From: Mangrovicella endophytica
GTDB lineage: Bacteria > Pseudomonadota > Alphaproteobacteria > Rhizobiales > Rhizobiaceae
DNA length: 64,000 nt
Direction of reading: 5' to 3'
Assembly (NCBI RefSeq): GCF_002893625.1
Contig: NZ_PKMZ01000001.1
Coordinates: forward strand, 930,001 to 994,000
Shown: piece after piece, positions 1 through 8,433 of the stretch
Numbering within the stretch: position 1 is the first letter of the stretch
Layout: every line of letters starts with the position of its first letter
The notes under the pieces: generated by a model
What the model saw: only the letters and a program-made list of their open reading frames with translations
What the model was told of the DNA's origin: nothing
The model's database searches: none
Position numbers and translations under genes: made by a program

Positions 1-3000
1 TCGCTTCTCGAAGGGGCGCTGCGCGTCGAGCAGATCGTCAAGCACGCCAAGACCGATGGTGCTCCGGCCATCGGCATCTGCGACACCAACAACCTCTTCG
101 GCGCACTCGAATTTTCGGAAAAGGCGGCGAAGTCCGGCATCCAGCCGATCGTGGGATGTCAGCTCGAGGTCGACTTCGGCGACGAGACGACGGAGGGCAG
201 CCGCGGCGAAAAGGTGCCGGCCGGCACGCCGCCACTGGTGTTCATCGCCATGGACGATGTCGGCTATGCCAACCTCGTCGAGATCGTCTCGCTCGCCTAT
301 CTCGGCCACGACCGCAGCGAGCGGCCGCACGTCCTGGCCGAATGGCTGGACGGCCGCAGCGACGGCATCATTGCGCTGACCGGCGGCCCGCTCGGACCCA
401 TCGGCACCCTTCTGGCGGCTGGGCGCGAGCCGCTGGCTCGCACGCGGCTGGAGCGCCTGGCGGCGCTTTATCCGGACCGTCTCTATGTCGAACTGCAGCG
501 CCAGGAGGGCGGCAGCCGCAGCGTCGAAGCCAAGACGCTGTCGCTCGCTTATGAGCTCGAGCTGCCGTTGGTCGCGACCAACGAACCATACTTCTCCTGC
601 CCTGACGATTTCGACGCCCATGACGCGCTGCTGGCTGTGGCGAGCAACCGCCTCGTCAGCAATGAGGATCGCCGCCGGCTCTCGCGCGACCATTGCCTGA
701 AGTCGCAGAAAGAGATGGCGGCACTGTTCGCCGACCTGCCGGAGGCGCTGGCCAATACGGTGGAGATCGCGCAGCGCTGCTCCTTCCGCCCGCGGACGCG
801 CAAGCCGATCCTGCCCCGCTTCGCCGGCGCGGACGCGGATGCGGCCGAGGCTGAGCGCGCGGAGGCGGCCGAGCTCCGCCGCCAGGCGATCGAAGGGTTG
901 GAGGCCCGCCTCAGGACGCATGGCACGGCGCCCGGCCACGACGCAGCGGTCTATCGCGAACGCCTCGATTTCGAGCTCTCGATCATCGAGCGGATGAAGT
1001 TTCCGGGCTACTTCCTGATCGTCTCGGACTTCATCAAATGGGCGAAGAACCAGGGCATCCCGGTCGGGCCAGGCCGCGGTTCGGGTGCCGGCTCGCTGGT
1101 CGCCTATTCGCTGACGATCACCGACCTCGATCCCTTGCGGTTCTCGCTGCTCTTCGAGCGCTTCCTCAATCCTGAGCGCGTGTCGATGCCGGACTTCGAC
1201 ATCGACTTCTGCCAGGATCGCCGCGGCGAGGTGATCCGCTACGTCCAGGAGAAGTACGGGCGCGAGCAGGTCGGGCAGATCATCACCTTCGGAACGCTGC
1301 AGGCGCGCGCCGTGCTGCGCGACGTCGGCCGCGTCCTCGAAATGTCCTACGGCCATGTCGACAAGCTGTCGAAGCTGGTGCCGCAGAACCCGGCCAACCC
1401 GGTGACGCTCGCCAAGGCGCTGGAGGAGGAGCCGCGGCTGCAGGAGGCGCGCGAGAAGGAGGAGGTCGTCGACCGGCTCATCTCCATCGCGCTGAAGCTG
1501 GAAGGCCTCTACCGCCACGCCTCGACCCACGCAGCCGGCATCGTCATCGGCGACCGGCCGCTGTCGAAGCTGGTGCCGATGTACCGCGATCCGCGCTCCG
1601 ACATGCCGGTGACGCAGTACAACATGAAGTGGGTCGAGCAGGCGGGGCTGGTGAAGTTCGACTTCCTCGGCCTGAAGACGCTGACGACGCTGCAGACCGC
1701 TGTGTCGCTGATCGCCCGCAAGGGCGTCGACATCGACCTGTCGGCACTGCCGCTCGACGACGCGACGACCTATCAGATGCTCACCCGTGGCGAGACGGTC
1801 GGCGTCTTCCAGGTGGAATCGGTCGGCATGCGCAAGGCGCTGATCGGCATGCGGCCGGACCAGTTCGAGGACATCATCGCCCTCGTCGCGCTGTATCGCC
1901 CGGGTCCGATGGAGAACATCCCGACCTACAATGCGCGCAAGCACGGCGAGGAAGAGCCGGACTACCTGCACGAGAAGATCGCGCCGATCCTGAAGGAGAC
2001 CCAAGGGGTCATCATCTACCAGGAACAGGTGATGCAGATCGCCCAGGTCCTGTCCGGCTATTCGCTGGGCGAGGCGGACCTCTTGCGCCGCGCCATGGGC
2101 AAGAAGATCCGTGCTGAGATGGACCAGCAGCGGGTCCGCTTCGTCGACGGCGCCATCAAGAACGGGCTCGAAAAGGCGCAGGCGAACCTGATCTTCGATC
2201 TGCTCGCCAAGTTCGCCGACTACGGCTTCAACAAGAGCCATGCGGCGGCCTATGCGCTGGTCGCCTACCAGACGGCCTATCTGAAGGCCAACCACCCCGT
2301 CGAGTTCCTGGCCGCGTCGATGACGCTCGACACCGGCAATACCGAGAAGCTGAACGACTTCCGCATGGACGCGATGCGCCTCGGCATTCAGATCGTGGCG
2401 CCCTCGGTGCAGACCTCGTTCAAGCCCTTCGAAGTGGATGGCAATCGCATCTTCTACTCGCTGGCGGCGATCAAGGGTGTCGGCGAACAGGCGGTTGAGC
2501 ACATCATCGAAAAACGGGACGGCAAGCCCTTCCGCAGCCTCGAGGACTTCTGCACCCGTATCGATCCGAAGGTGGTCAACAAGCGCACGCTGGAGAACCT
2601 GATCGCCGCGGGCGCTCTTGATTGCTTCGGCCATGATCGCGCCAGGCTTATCGCCAATCTCGAGCGCATCGCGGCCTACAGCTCGAGGGTTCATGAGGGC
2701 CGGGCCAGCGGACAGTCGGACATGTTCGGCTCGGCTGGCGGTGAGCCGGAACCGCTGCGTCTCGCCGAGGCGCAGCTCTGGACCTCGTCCGAGCGGCTGA
2801 TGCGCGAGTTCCAGGCGATCGGCTTCTACCTCTCGGCGCATCCGCTCGACGAGTACAAGGCGACGCTGAAGCGGCTGAATATCCGCCCGCATGCGGAGCT
2901 GGTGACGACCGTCAAGCGCGGTGCCACCGCCGGGAAGCTCGCGGGCACGGTGACGTCAAGGCAGGAGAGGCGCACCCGGACGGGGGGCAAGATCGGCATC

Positions 3001-3405
3001 GTTCAGCTCTCCGATTCCAGCGGCCAGTACGAGGTGGTGCTGTTCACCGAGACGCTGTCCGCGTTCCGCGACCAGCTGGACCCCGGCGCCTCCGTCATCC
3101 TGACCGTGTCGGCGCAGGAGCGGCCCGAAGGCATCTCCTTCCAGGTGCAGAGCGTCCAGTCGCTGGAGAATGAGGCCGTGCGCATGCAGCAGGCGCTGCG
3201 CATCTTCCTGCGTGACGCCAAGCCGCTGAACGCCTTCCGCTCGCAGCTGAGGCCGGGCGGCGACAGCGAGGTCTCGCTCGTGCTGGTGCGCGACGATGGC
3301 GAGCGCGAGGTCGAGATCGCGCTACCCGGCCGCTACCGGGTCTCGCCGCAGATGGCGAGTGCGGTGAAGGCGGCAACCGGTGTCCTTGACGTCCAGCTGG
3401 TGTAG
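1..3405 (+). CDS. dnaE: DNA polymerase III subunit alpha (5'-truncated by window edge)
   Basis: Catalytic subunit of the replicative DNA polymerase III. The reading frame is open from base 1, so only some 15-25 N-terminal residues are missing; 1134 residues are visible. The order is N-terminal PHP domain, the polymerase core with the PDFDIDF active-site motif (aspartates at visible residues 400 and 402), helix-hairpin-helix region, a QSDMF-type beta-clamp binding motif just after base 2710, and a C-terminal OB fold near residues 975-1060. Length and domains match replicative DnaE1, not the error-prone DnaE2. It ends in TAG and converges on dinB, with 168 bases between them in which I see no gene. 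Confidence 0.97.
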   Translation, partial: SLLEGALRVEQIVKHAKTDGAPAIGICDTNNLFGALEFSEKAAKSGIQPIVGCQLEVDFGDETTEGSRGEKVPAGTPPLVFIAMDDVGYANLVEIVSLAYLGHDRSERPHVLAEWLDGRSDGIIALTGGPLGPIGTLLAAGREPLARTRLERLAALYPDRLYVELQRQEGGSRSVEAKTLSLAYELELPLVATNEPYFSCPDDFDAHDALLAVASNRLVSNEDRRRLSRDHCLKSQKEMAALFADLPEALANTVEIAQRCSFRPRTRKPILPRFAGADADAAEAERAEAAELRRQAIEGLEARLRTHGTAPGHDAAVYRERLDFELSIIERMKFPGYFLIVSDFIKWAKNQGIPVGPGRGSGAGSLVAYSLTITDLDPLRFSLLFERFLNPERVSMPDFDIDFCQDRRGEVIRYVQEKYGREQVGQIITFGTLQARAVLRDVGRVLEMSYGHVDKLSKLVPQNPANPVTLAKALEEEPRLQEAREKEEVVDRLISIALKLEGLYRHASTHAAGIVIGDRPLSKLVPMYRDPRSDMPVTQYNMKWVEQAGLVKFDFLGLKTLTTLQTAVSLIARKGVDIDLSALPLDDATTYQMLTRGETVGVFQVESVGMRKALIGMRPDQFEDIIALVALYRPGPMENIPTYNARKHGEEEPDYLHEKIAPILKETQGVIIYQEQVMQIAQVLSGYSLGEADLLRRAMGKKIRAEMDQQRVRFVDGAIKNGLEKAQANLIFDLLAKFADYGFNKSHAAAYALVAYQTAYLKANHPVEFLAASMTLDTGNTEKLNDFRMDAMRLGIQIVAPSVQTSFKPFEVDGNRIFYSLAAIKGVGEQAVEHIIEKRDGKPFRSLEDFCTRIDPKVVNKRTLENLIAAGALDCFGHDRARLIANLERIAAYSSRVHEGRASGQSDMFGSAGGEPEPLRLAEAQLWTSSERLMREFQAIGFYLSAHPLDEYKATLKRLNIRPHAELVTTVKRGATAGKLAGTVTSRQERRTRTGGKIGIVQLSDSSGQYEVVLFTETLSAFRDQLDPGASVILTVSAQERPEGISFQVQSVQSLENEAVRMQQALRIFLRDAKPLNAFRSQLRPGGDSEVSLVLVRDDGEREVEIALPGRYRVSPQMASAVKAATGVLDVQLV

Positions 3406-3573
3406 CCGCCTGGCGCCTTCAGCCGGCAAAAGCGACCTCGCTCCTGCGCCGATCGCGGCGGCTGGTGGAAACGGCTCGGCGGCAGGCGGACATCGATCGT
3501 CGAGCGCGCCGACCAGCAATGAAGGTCGCCAGCGCCCGGCTCAGGCGATGGATCAGGATCGTGAATCGACGTC

Positions 3574-4935
3574 TCAGCGCCGGCGCGCAACCGACTCGTT
3601 CGACTGGGGATCTTGCCTCGCAGCCGACTGAAGATCTCGCCGCGCAGCGTCTTCGGCCGGCGCCTGCGGCTTGAACGTATATCCGGTCTCGATCGACTTG
3701 ACGCCGAACCGGTCCCGCAGCGCGTCGAGCGCTGCCTCGGCCTTTGCCTTCTTGCCCGCGCGCGGATCGACGAGGTCGCTCGGGTCGGCACGGGTAGCGG
3801 GCGAGAAGTCGGCGCAGCCGATGCCGATCAGGCGGAACGGCGTGCCGTCGATCTCCTTCTCCATCAGCGCCCGTCCGGTTTCGAAGATGCGGTCGGCAAG
3901 GCGCGTCGGGTCGGCGAGCTTGCGGTTGCGCGTACGGATGCGGAAGTCGGCGCTCTTCATCTTCAACACGATGGTCGAGGCGGAAAGGTCGGTCGCCTTT
4001 AGCCGCCGTGCGACCTTCTCGGAGAGCTGGCGCAGCACCGGGATCAGTTCGGCAGCGGTCGCCATGTCGTCGTTGAACGTTGTCTCGGCGGAGATGCTCT
4101 TGGCCTCGCCGCGCGGGCTGACCGACCGCGTGTCGATGCCGCGCGCGAGCCGGGATAGCCGCTGCCCCGTCGAGCCGTAGCGGCGCATCAGCTCCATCTC
4201 CTCCATCTGCTGAAGCTGGCCGATGGTGCGCAGCCCATCGCGCTGCAGCACGCTGTCCATCGCCTGGCCGATGCCCCAGATGGCCGTGATCGGCTTCTCG
4301 GCCAGGAACCGCAGGGTCTCGGCCTTGCCGATGACGGAGAAGCCGCGCGGCTTCTGCAGGTCGCTCGCGATCTTGGCGAGGAACTTGTTGTGCGATAGGC
4401 CAATCGAGACGGTGATGCCGAGTTCGGCCTGGATCGAGCGCGCGAGCCTGGCGAGTGTGATGGCAGGTGGGCTGCCATGCAGCCTCTCGGTACCCGAGAG
4501 ATCAAGAAAGGCCTCGTCGATCGATAGCGGCTCGACCAGCGGCGTCACGCTGCGCATGCGCTCGCGCACGGCACGGCCCACCTCGGCATATTTCTGCATG
4601 TCCGGCTTCAGCACCACCGCTTCCGGGCAGAGCTTCAGCGCCTTGAACATCGGCATGGCCGACTTCACGCCGTGGATGCGGGCGATATAGCAGGCCGTCG
4701 AGACAACGCCGCGCCGTCCGCCGCCGATGATCACCGGCCGGTCTGCGAGCTCAGGTCTGTCGCGCTTTTCCACCGCGGCAAAGAAGGCGTCGCAGTCGAT
4801 ATGGGCGATAGCGAGCGCGAACAGCTCTTCATGCGCGACGACGCGCGGGCTGCCGCACGCGGTGCAGCGGCGCGCCGACGCTGCCTGCAGCTGCAGGCAG
4901 TCGCGGCAGAAGCTCTGTGACGTCTCGCTCGGCAT
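3574..4935 (-). CDS. dinB: DNA polymerase IV (Y family) with N-terminal zinc-ribbon-like extension
   Basis: Translesion DNA polymerase, 453 residues. The palm motifs are visible: the first metal aspartate in [13 protein letters not shown] and the second in [11 protein letters not shown]. The residues before the catalytic core carry CRDC and CTAC, a CxxC...CxxC pair resembling a zinc ribbon that is absent from enterobacterial DinB. The ATG at 4935 is preferred to a GTG 21 bases upstream because GAGGATCCATC places a good ribosome-binding site before it. No alphaproteobacterial LexA box (GTTC-N7-GTTC or GAAC-N7-GAAC) was seen upstream, so SOS control is not supported here. It converges on dnaE. 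Confidence 0.95.
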   Translation of the reverse strand: MPSETSQSFCRDCLQLQAASARRCTACGSPRVVAHEELFALAIAHIDCDAFFAAVEKRDRPELADRPVIIGGGRRGVVSTACYIARIHGVKSAMPMFKALKLCPEAVVLKPDMQKYAEVGRAVRERMRSVTPLVEPLSIDEAFLDLSGTERLHGSPPAITLARLARSIQAELGITVSIGLSHNKFLAKIASDLQKPRGFSVIGKAETLRFLAEKPITAIWGIGQAMDSVLQRDGLRTIGQLQQMEEMELMRRYGSTGQRLSRLARGIDTRSVSPRGEAKSISAETTFNDDMATAAELIPVLRQLSEKVARRLKATDLSASTIVLKMKSADFRIRTRNRKLADPTRLADRIFETGRALMEKEIDGTPFRLIGIGCADFSPATRADPSDLVDPRAGKKAKAEAALDALRDRFGVKSIETGYTFKPQAPAEDAARRDLQSAARQDPQSNESVARRR

Positions 4936-5024
4936 GATGGATCCTCGGCGCAACACCGAGTTTCGGTCCTCTCCGGCCTCGGTCGCAAGCCCGAAGCGGC
5001 GCTTGCACAGATTATCCCGTGAGA

Positions 5025-5690
5025 TCAGTCTGCGGCAGCGCGCAGGATCGTCCTGATCGCGGCCTCTGCCTCCGGCCAGCTTCGCGCCTCGAACGCGCCC
5101 GCCGGCAGCGGCGGCAGGTGGGAGCGGAACACGGCGCTCGCCATCAGGTGAACGAGATGGGTGGAGGGGGCGCTCCTGCGCACACCCTCGAGGTTCGGCG
5201 GCAGGTCATCCGCAAAGATCACCGGTCCGTTCCAGCGCTCCGTCAGCTCGGCGACGACGGCGCCCTTCGATCGCTCCGTCGCGATCATCGGGTAGGGCAG
5301 CCCGACCGCATCCAGCAGACAGCGGCGGCGCTCGTAGTAGGAGGGCGTCATCGCCGTCAGGAACACGATGTCGGCCTCGGCTGACAGCCGCTCCAGCGCT
5401 TCGCGTACGCCGGCGACAGGTGGCTGGCGCGTCTCCTGCTCGTCGTAGAGGAGCGTCATGATGCGGTTGAGCTCGCCGCCGCCGACCGCGGCGCCGGTCG
5501 AGATCGAGCGGACATTGCCGGTCAGCCGGAAGCTTTCCGCATGCAGCCGGGCGCCATGCTCCTCCAGGAGGCGGGCGAAGGGGTCGATGAACTCAAGCAC
5601 CACCTCGTCGATATCAAGCACGATGAGGGCGTCGCGGCTGCGAGGCAGGTCCGCGACGGCGGGCCCGGCCGAGACGGGCGCGCGCTTCAC
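5025..5690 (-). CDS. HAD-like hydrolase of unknown substrate
   Basis: A 221-residue protein with the haloacid dehalogenase signatures: motif I as [10 protein letters not shown] near residue 24, a threonine after FLTAMTP as motif II, a lysine in ERSKGAV as motif III and FADDLPPN as motif IV. This supports a phosphatase or phosphotransferase fold with an aspartyl nucleophile; the substrate cannot be told. The start is GTG and shares the sequence GTGA with the stop of the upstream DUF3572 gene, so the two are probably translationally coupled. It sits between that gene and dinB on the same strand. Confidence 0.75.
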   Translation of the reverse strand: MKRAPVSAGPAVADLPRSRDALIVLDIDEVVLEFIDPFARLLEEHGARLHAESFRLTGNVRSISTGAAVGGGELNRIMTLLYDEQETRQPPVAGVREALERLSAEADIVFLTAMTPSYYERRRCLLDAVGLPYPMIATERSKGAVVAELTERWNGPVIFADDLPPNLEGVRRSAPSTHLVHLMASAVFRSHLPPLPAGAFEARSWPEAEAAIRTILRAAAD

Positions 5691-5995
5691 TGCGGCGTCT
5701 CGCCATAGCTGCCCGCCAGCGCCCGCCGGGCCTCGGCGACCTGTTCAGGCCGGACATTCGCGGCCGCCGCGAAGGCGATCAGAGTCGGCTCGTGCGCGAG
5801 GATGAAGTCGAGCAGCCCGGCGAAGAAGGCCGGCTGGGTCGCAGCCTGCCGAAGCTGCCCCGGTTCCAGCCCGCTCATGGCGAGAAAGCGGCCCAGCAAC
5901 GCCGGCTCCTCGGCCAGGTACTCCAAGGCTCGGATGCCGAGCGCCTCGGCCCAGCCCTCGTCTTTTTCGTGTCCGTTGCGGTCGCTCTTAAGCAA
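5687..5995 (-). CDS. DUF3572 family protein
   Basis: A small, mostly helical cytoplasmic protein of about 102 residues, containing the conserved core EALGIRALEYLAEEP. DUF3572 proteins are alphaproteobacterial, of unknown function, and commonly lie divergent to divK, as here. No ATG exists near the start. TTG at 5995 is chosen because AAGGATGAAGAC gives a well-placed ribosome-binding site; another TTG at 6034 would add 13 residues. Its stop overlaps the GTG of the HAD-like gene. Confidence 0.8.
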   Translation of the reverse strand: MLKSDRNGHEKDEGWAEALGIRALEYLAEEPALLGRFLAMSGLEPGQLRQAATQPAFFAGLLDFILAHEPTLIAFAAAANVRPEQVAEARRALAGSYGETPQ

Positions 5996-6120
5996 GTCTT
6001 CATCCTTAACGGTTTCACACCGGCGGATTCCCAATTCTTAAATGAAATTCCGCTAAGCCTAGTCGCACGGATAGCGAATAATGGCCTCCAGAGCGAGGTC
6101 GGCCCATGGGAGTATCGCGG

Positions 6121-6492
6121 ATGCCCAAGACCGTGATGATCGTTGAGGACAACGAACTCAACATGAAGCTCTTCCGCGACCTCATCGAGGCGCATGGCTA
6201 CCGCACGGTTCAAACCCGCAGCGGACTGACCGCCGTGGATCTGGCGCGCGAGAATCGGCCGGACCTCATCCTCATGGATATCCAGCTGCCGGAAATTTCC
6301 GGCCTCGATGTCACGCGGCGGCTGAAGGAGGATCACGACCTCCACACCATCCCGATCATCGCGGTCACCGCCTTCGCCATGAAGGGCGACGAGGAGCGCA
6401 TCCGCCAGGGCGGCTGCGAGGCCTACATCTCGAAGCCCATTTCCGTCACCAAGTTCATCGAGACCATCAAGTCCTTCCTCGGCGACGCGTGA
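6121..6492 (+). CDS. divK: Single-domain response regulator DivK
   Basis: A 123-residue protein made only of a receiver domain, with the acidic pair in VEDNELN, the phosphoacceptor aspartate in [10 protein letters not shown] at about residue 53, and the conserved threonine and lysine in AVTAFAMK and YISKPIS. DivK controls the DivJ/PleC/CckA-CtrA cell-cycle phosphorelay in Alphaproteobacteria. The start at [10 protein letters not shown] is preferred over an ATG 15 bases upstream because GGAG lies about nine bases before it. The next gene, pleD, follows after seven bases. Confidence 0.95.
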   Translation: MPKTVMIVEDNELNMKLFRDLIEAHGYRTVQTRSGLTAVDLARENRPDLILMDIQLPEISGLDVTRRLKEDHDLHTIPIIAVTAFAMKGDEERIRQGGCEAYISKPISVTKFIETIKSFLGDA

Positions 6493-6499
6493 GGGTACC

Positions 6500-7867
6500 A
6501 TGACGGCGAGGGTCCTCATCGTCGACGACAACGAGATCAACCTCAGGCTGATGAAGGCGAGGCTGCAGGCCGAGTATTTCGAGGTCCTGACGGCTGAGAG
6601 CGGCGCGGAGGCGATCGGGATCTGCGCCAGCCAGTCCGTCGACCTGGTGCTGCTCGACGTCATGATGCCGGACATGGACGGCTATGAGGTCTGCCGCCGC
6701 CTCAAGCGCGATCCCCGCACGCTGCATATCCCGGTGGTGCTGGTGACGGCGCTCGATCAGCCGTCCGATCGCGTGGAGGGCCTCGAGGCGGGTGCCGACG
6801 ATTTCCTCACCAAGCCCGTCCGCGATCTGCAGCTGTTTTCCCGCGTGCGCAGTCTGGTCCGCCTGAAGCTCCTGACCGACGAATTGCGCGGCCGTGCCGA
6901 GACGACGGTCGATCTGGTCGCCCGCAGCAGCATCATGGCGCCGCTCGGCGAGATGGGGGACCGGGGCCGGCTTCTGATCCATGCGCAGAGCGAAGCGGCC
7001 GCAGCGCGCATCGCCGCACCGCTTCGGAGCCTGCATGATGTCGAGGTCCTTCATGATCATGAGGCGGTACGCGCCGCGGCAATGACGGGCACCGCGGACC
7101 TCATCCTCATCGATCTTCAGGCCGGCGAAGGCGATCCACTGCGGCTGTGCTCGCAGCTGCGATCGGGTGAGGCGACGCGGCGAATCCCGATTCTCGTCGT
7201 CGCCGACGCGGCCGACGAGGCCCGCACCGCGCGTGCGCTCGAGATCGGCGCGACGGACTACATCCTGCGGCCGATCGATCGCAACGAGCTGGCCGCCCGC
7301 ATCCGAACCCAGATCCGCCGGCGCCGGTACGAGGAGGGACTGCGCCGCTCGGTCGAGGCAACGATCGAACTCGCCATTCGCGATCCGCTGACCGGCCTGC
7401 ACAACCGCCGTTTTCTGGAACTCCATCTGGCCAGCGCCATTGGCCGCGCCGACACCGACCGGCGGGCGCTGTCGCTGCTCGTCGCCGACATCGATCACTT
7501 CAAGCGCATCAATGACGGCTGGGGCCACGATGCCGGCGATGCGGCGCTTCGCCAGTTCGCGGACCGGCTGCGCAACGCTTTGCGCATCAGCGATCTGGCC
7601 TGCCGCTACGGCGGGGAGGAGTTCGTCGTGCTGATGCCGGATACCGCCGAAGCAACGGCGGTTGCGATCGCCGAGCGCCTGCGAGCCACGGTCGCCGGTT
7701 CGATCTTCGAGATCGCCGGCGAACCCCTGGTGGTCACCGTCAGCGTCGGCGTCGCGACATTCAGGGGGCCGACGGACGATGCGGCGGGCCTTCTCAAACG
7801 CGCCGACCAGGCGCTCTACGAGGCCAAGCGCTCGGGGCGCAACCGCGTCATGACGCTGGCGGCCTGA
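6500..7867 (+). CDS. pleD: Response regulator diguanylate cyclase PleD
   Basis: A 455-residue protein with an N-terminal receiver (phosphoacceptor in LVLLDVMMPD, residue 53), a second receiver-like adaptor at about residues 155-270, and a C-terminal GGDEF domain. The active site is GGEEF in RYGGEEFVVLMP, and the RISD sequence five residues before it is the c-di-GMP inhibitory I-site. It makes cyclic di-GMP from GTP and drives the motile-to-sessile transition; activation by DivJ and inactivation by PleC are known from Caulobacter. It is co-directional with divK and its ribosome-binding site, GAGGG, overlaps the divK stop. Confidence 0.97.
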   Translation: MTARVLIVDDNEINLRLMKARLQAEYFEVLTAESGAEAIGICASQSVDLVLLDVMMPDMDGYEVCRRLKRDPRTLHIPVVLVTALDQPSDRVEGLEAGADDFLTKPVRDLQLFSRVRSLVRLKLLTDELRGRAETTVDLVARSSIMAPLGEMGDRGRLLIHAQSEAAAARIAAPLRSLHDVEVLHDHEAVRAAAMTGTADLILIDLQAGEGDPLRLCSQLRSGEATRRIPILVVADAADEARTARALEIGATDYILRPIDRNELAARIRTQIRRRRYEEGLRRSVEATIELAIRDPLTGLHNRRFLELHLASAIGRADTDRRALSLLVADIDHFKRINDGWGHDAGDAALRQFADRLRNALRISDLACRYGGEEFVVLMPDTAEATAVAIAERLRATVAGSIFEIAGEPLVVTVSVGVATFRGPTDDAAGLLKRADQALYEAKRSGRNRVMTLAA

Positions 7868-8433
7868 AGGCGGCCGTGCACGAGCTGCCGCTGCGAGAGG
7901 GTTCGCCCCTCTAAAAGCAACCGACAAGCGTCGGGGGCGCCCAATCTTAACCATTCCTTAAAGGATTGGCTCTGAACGTCGTCTTTTCATTGCATTTACA
8001 GCGTGTTTGGGCGAGGTTCTACGCGTCAGGCAAGATCGGTCCGCCGCCAAGCGGACCATCCGACCCCCATGGAATGCTCAGGTCCGCCGCATCTCCTGGG
8101 TCCCGTGGGGCGGCCGGTCGGCATCCGGAACTCAGCGGTTTCCTCGTACCGCATGCCCGGACTTGCCGGCCGGCCACTTGGCCCTGCCGGCATCGGCCCT
8201 TACAGTCGAACTCTGAACACAACGGACAACTGCTGGCAGGCTGTGCGTATCGGCCGGCAGGCTGCCGCACCGCCTGCAGCCTCAAGGCACGGGCGGCATG
8301 CGGACGCGATCCGCCGCAAAGGCCGCTGCCGCAGGTTCGGCAGCGAAGATGTGATGCTCTACCTTTTTCAAACCGTCGTCGCATCTGCGCTACCCGCCGC
8401 AGATGGTTGGCGCACGACCAGGTGAGCGTCCCG
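7868..8433. other. 566-base stretch without a convincing gene
   Basis: Between the end of pleD and the end of the minus-strand glycan cassette. Short open frames here lack ribosome-binding sites and recognisable protein features. The stretch holds a perfect TTAA-N7-TTAA box at 7947-7961, inside a larger imperfect palindrome at 7941-7969, a hairpin with a 7-bp stem at 8038-8057 (GGTCCGC/GCGGACC), and GGCAGGCTG twice near 8230-8270. A noncoding transcript is possible but not shown. Confidence 0.6.
7947..7961. promoter_or_regulatory. CtrA-type binding box (TTAA-N7-TTAA)
   Basis: The sequence TTAACCATTCCTTAA matches the CtrA consensus exactly, including the TTAACCAT form common in Alphaproteobacteria. 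It lies 80 bases after pleD. No plus-strand gene is recognisable directly downstream, and the nearest minus-strand feature is the 3' end of pleD, so its target is unclear. Confidence 0.6.

Noticed and set aside
4936-5024. LexA box before dinB
   Set aside because: No GTTC-N7-GTTC or GAAC-N7-GAAC arrangement could be found.
6467-7954. Minus-strand open frame of 495 codons over pleD
   Set aside because: Shadow of pleD, low-complexity composition and no domain.
8019-8384. Minus-strand cysteine-rich 121-codon frame after pleD
   Set aside because: Cysteines are not in a metal-binding spacing, there is no ribosome-binding site and no sign of constraint; treated as noise.
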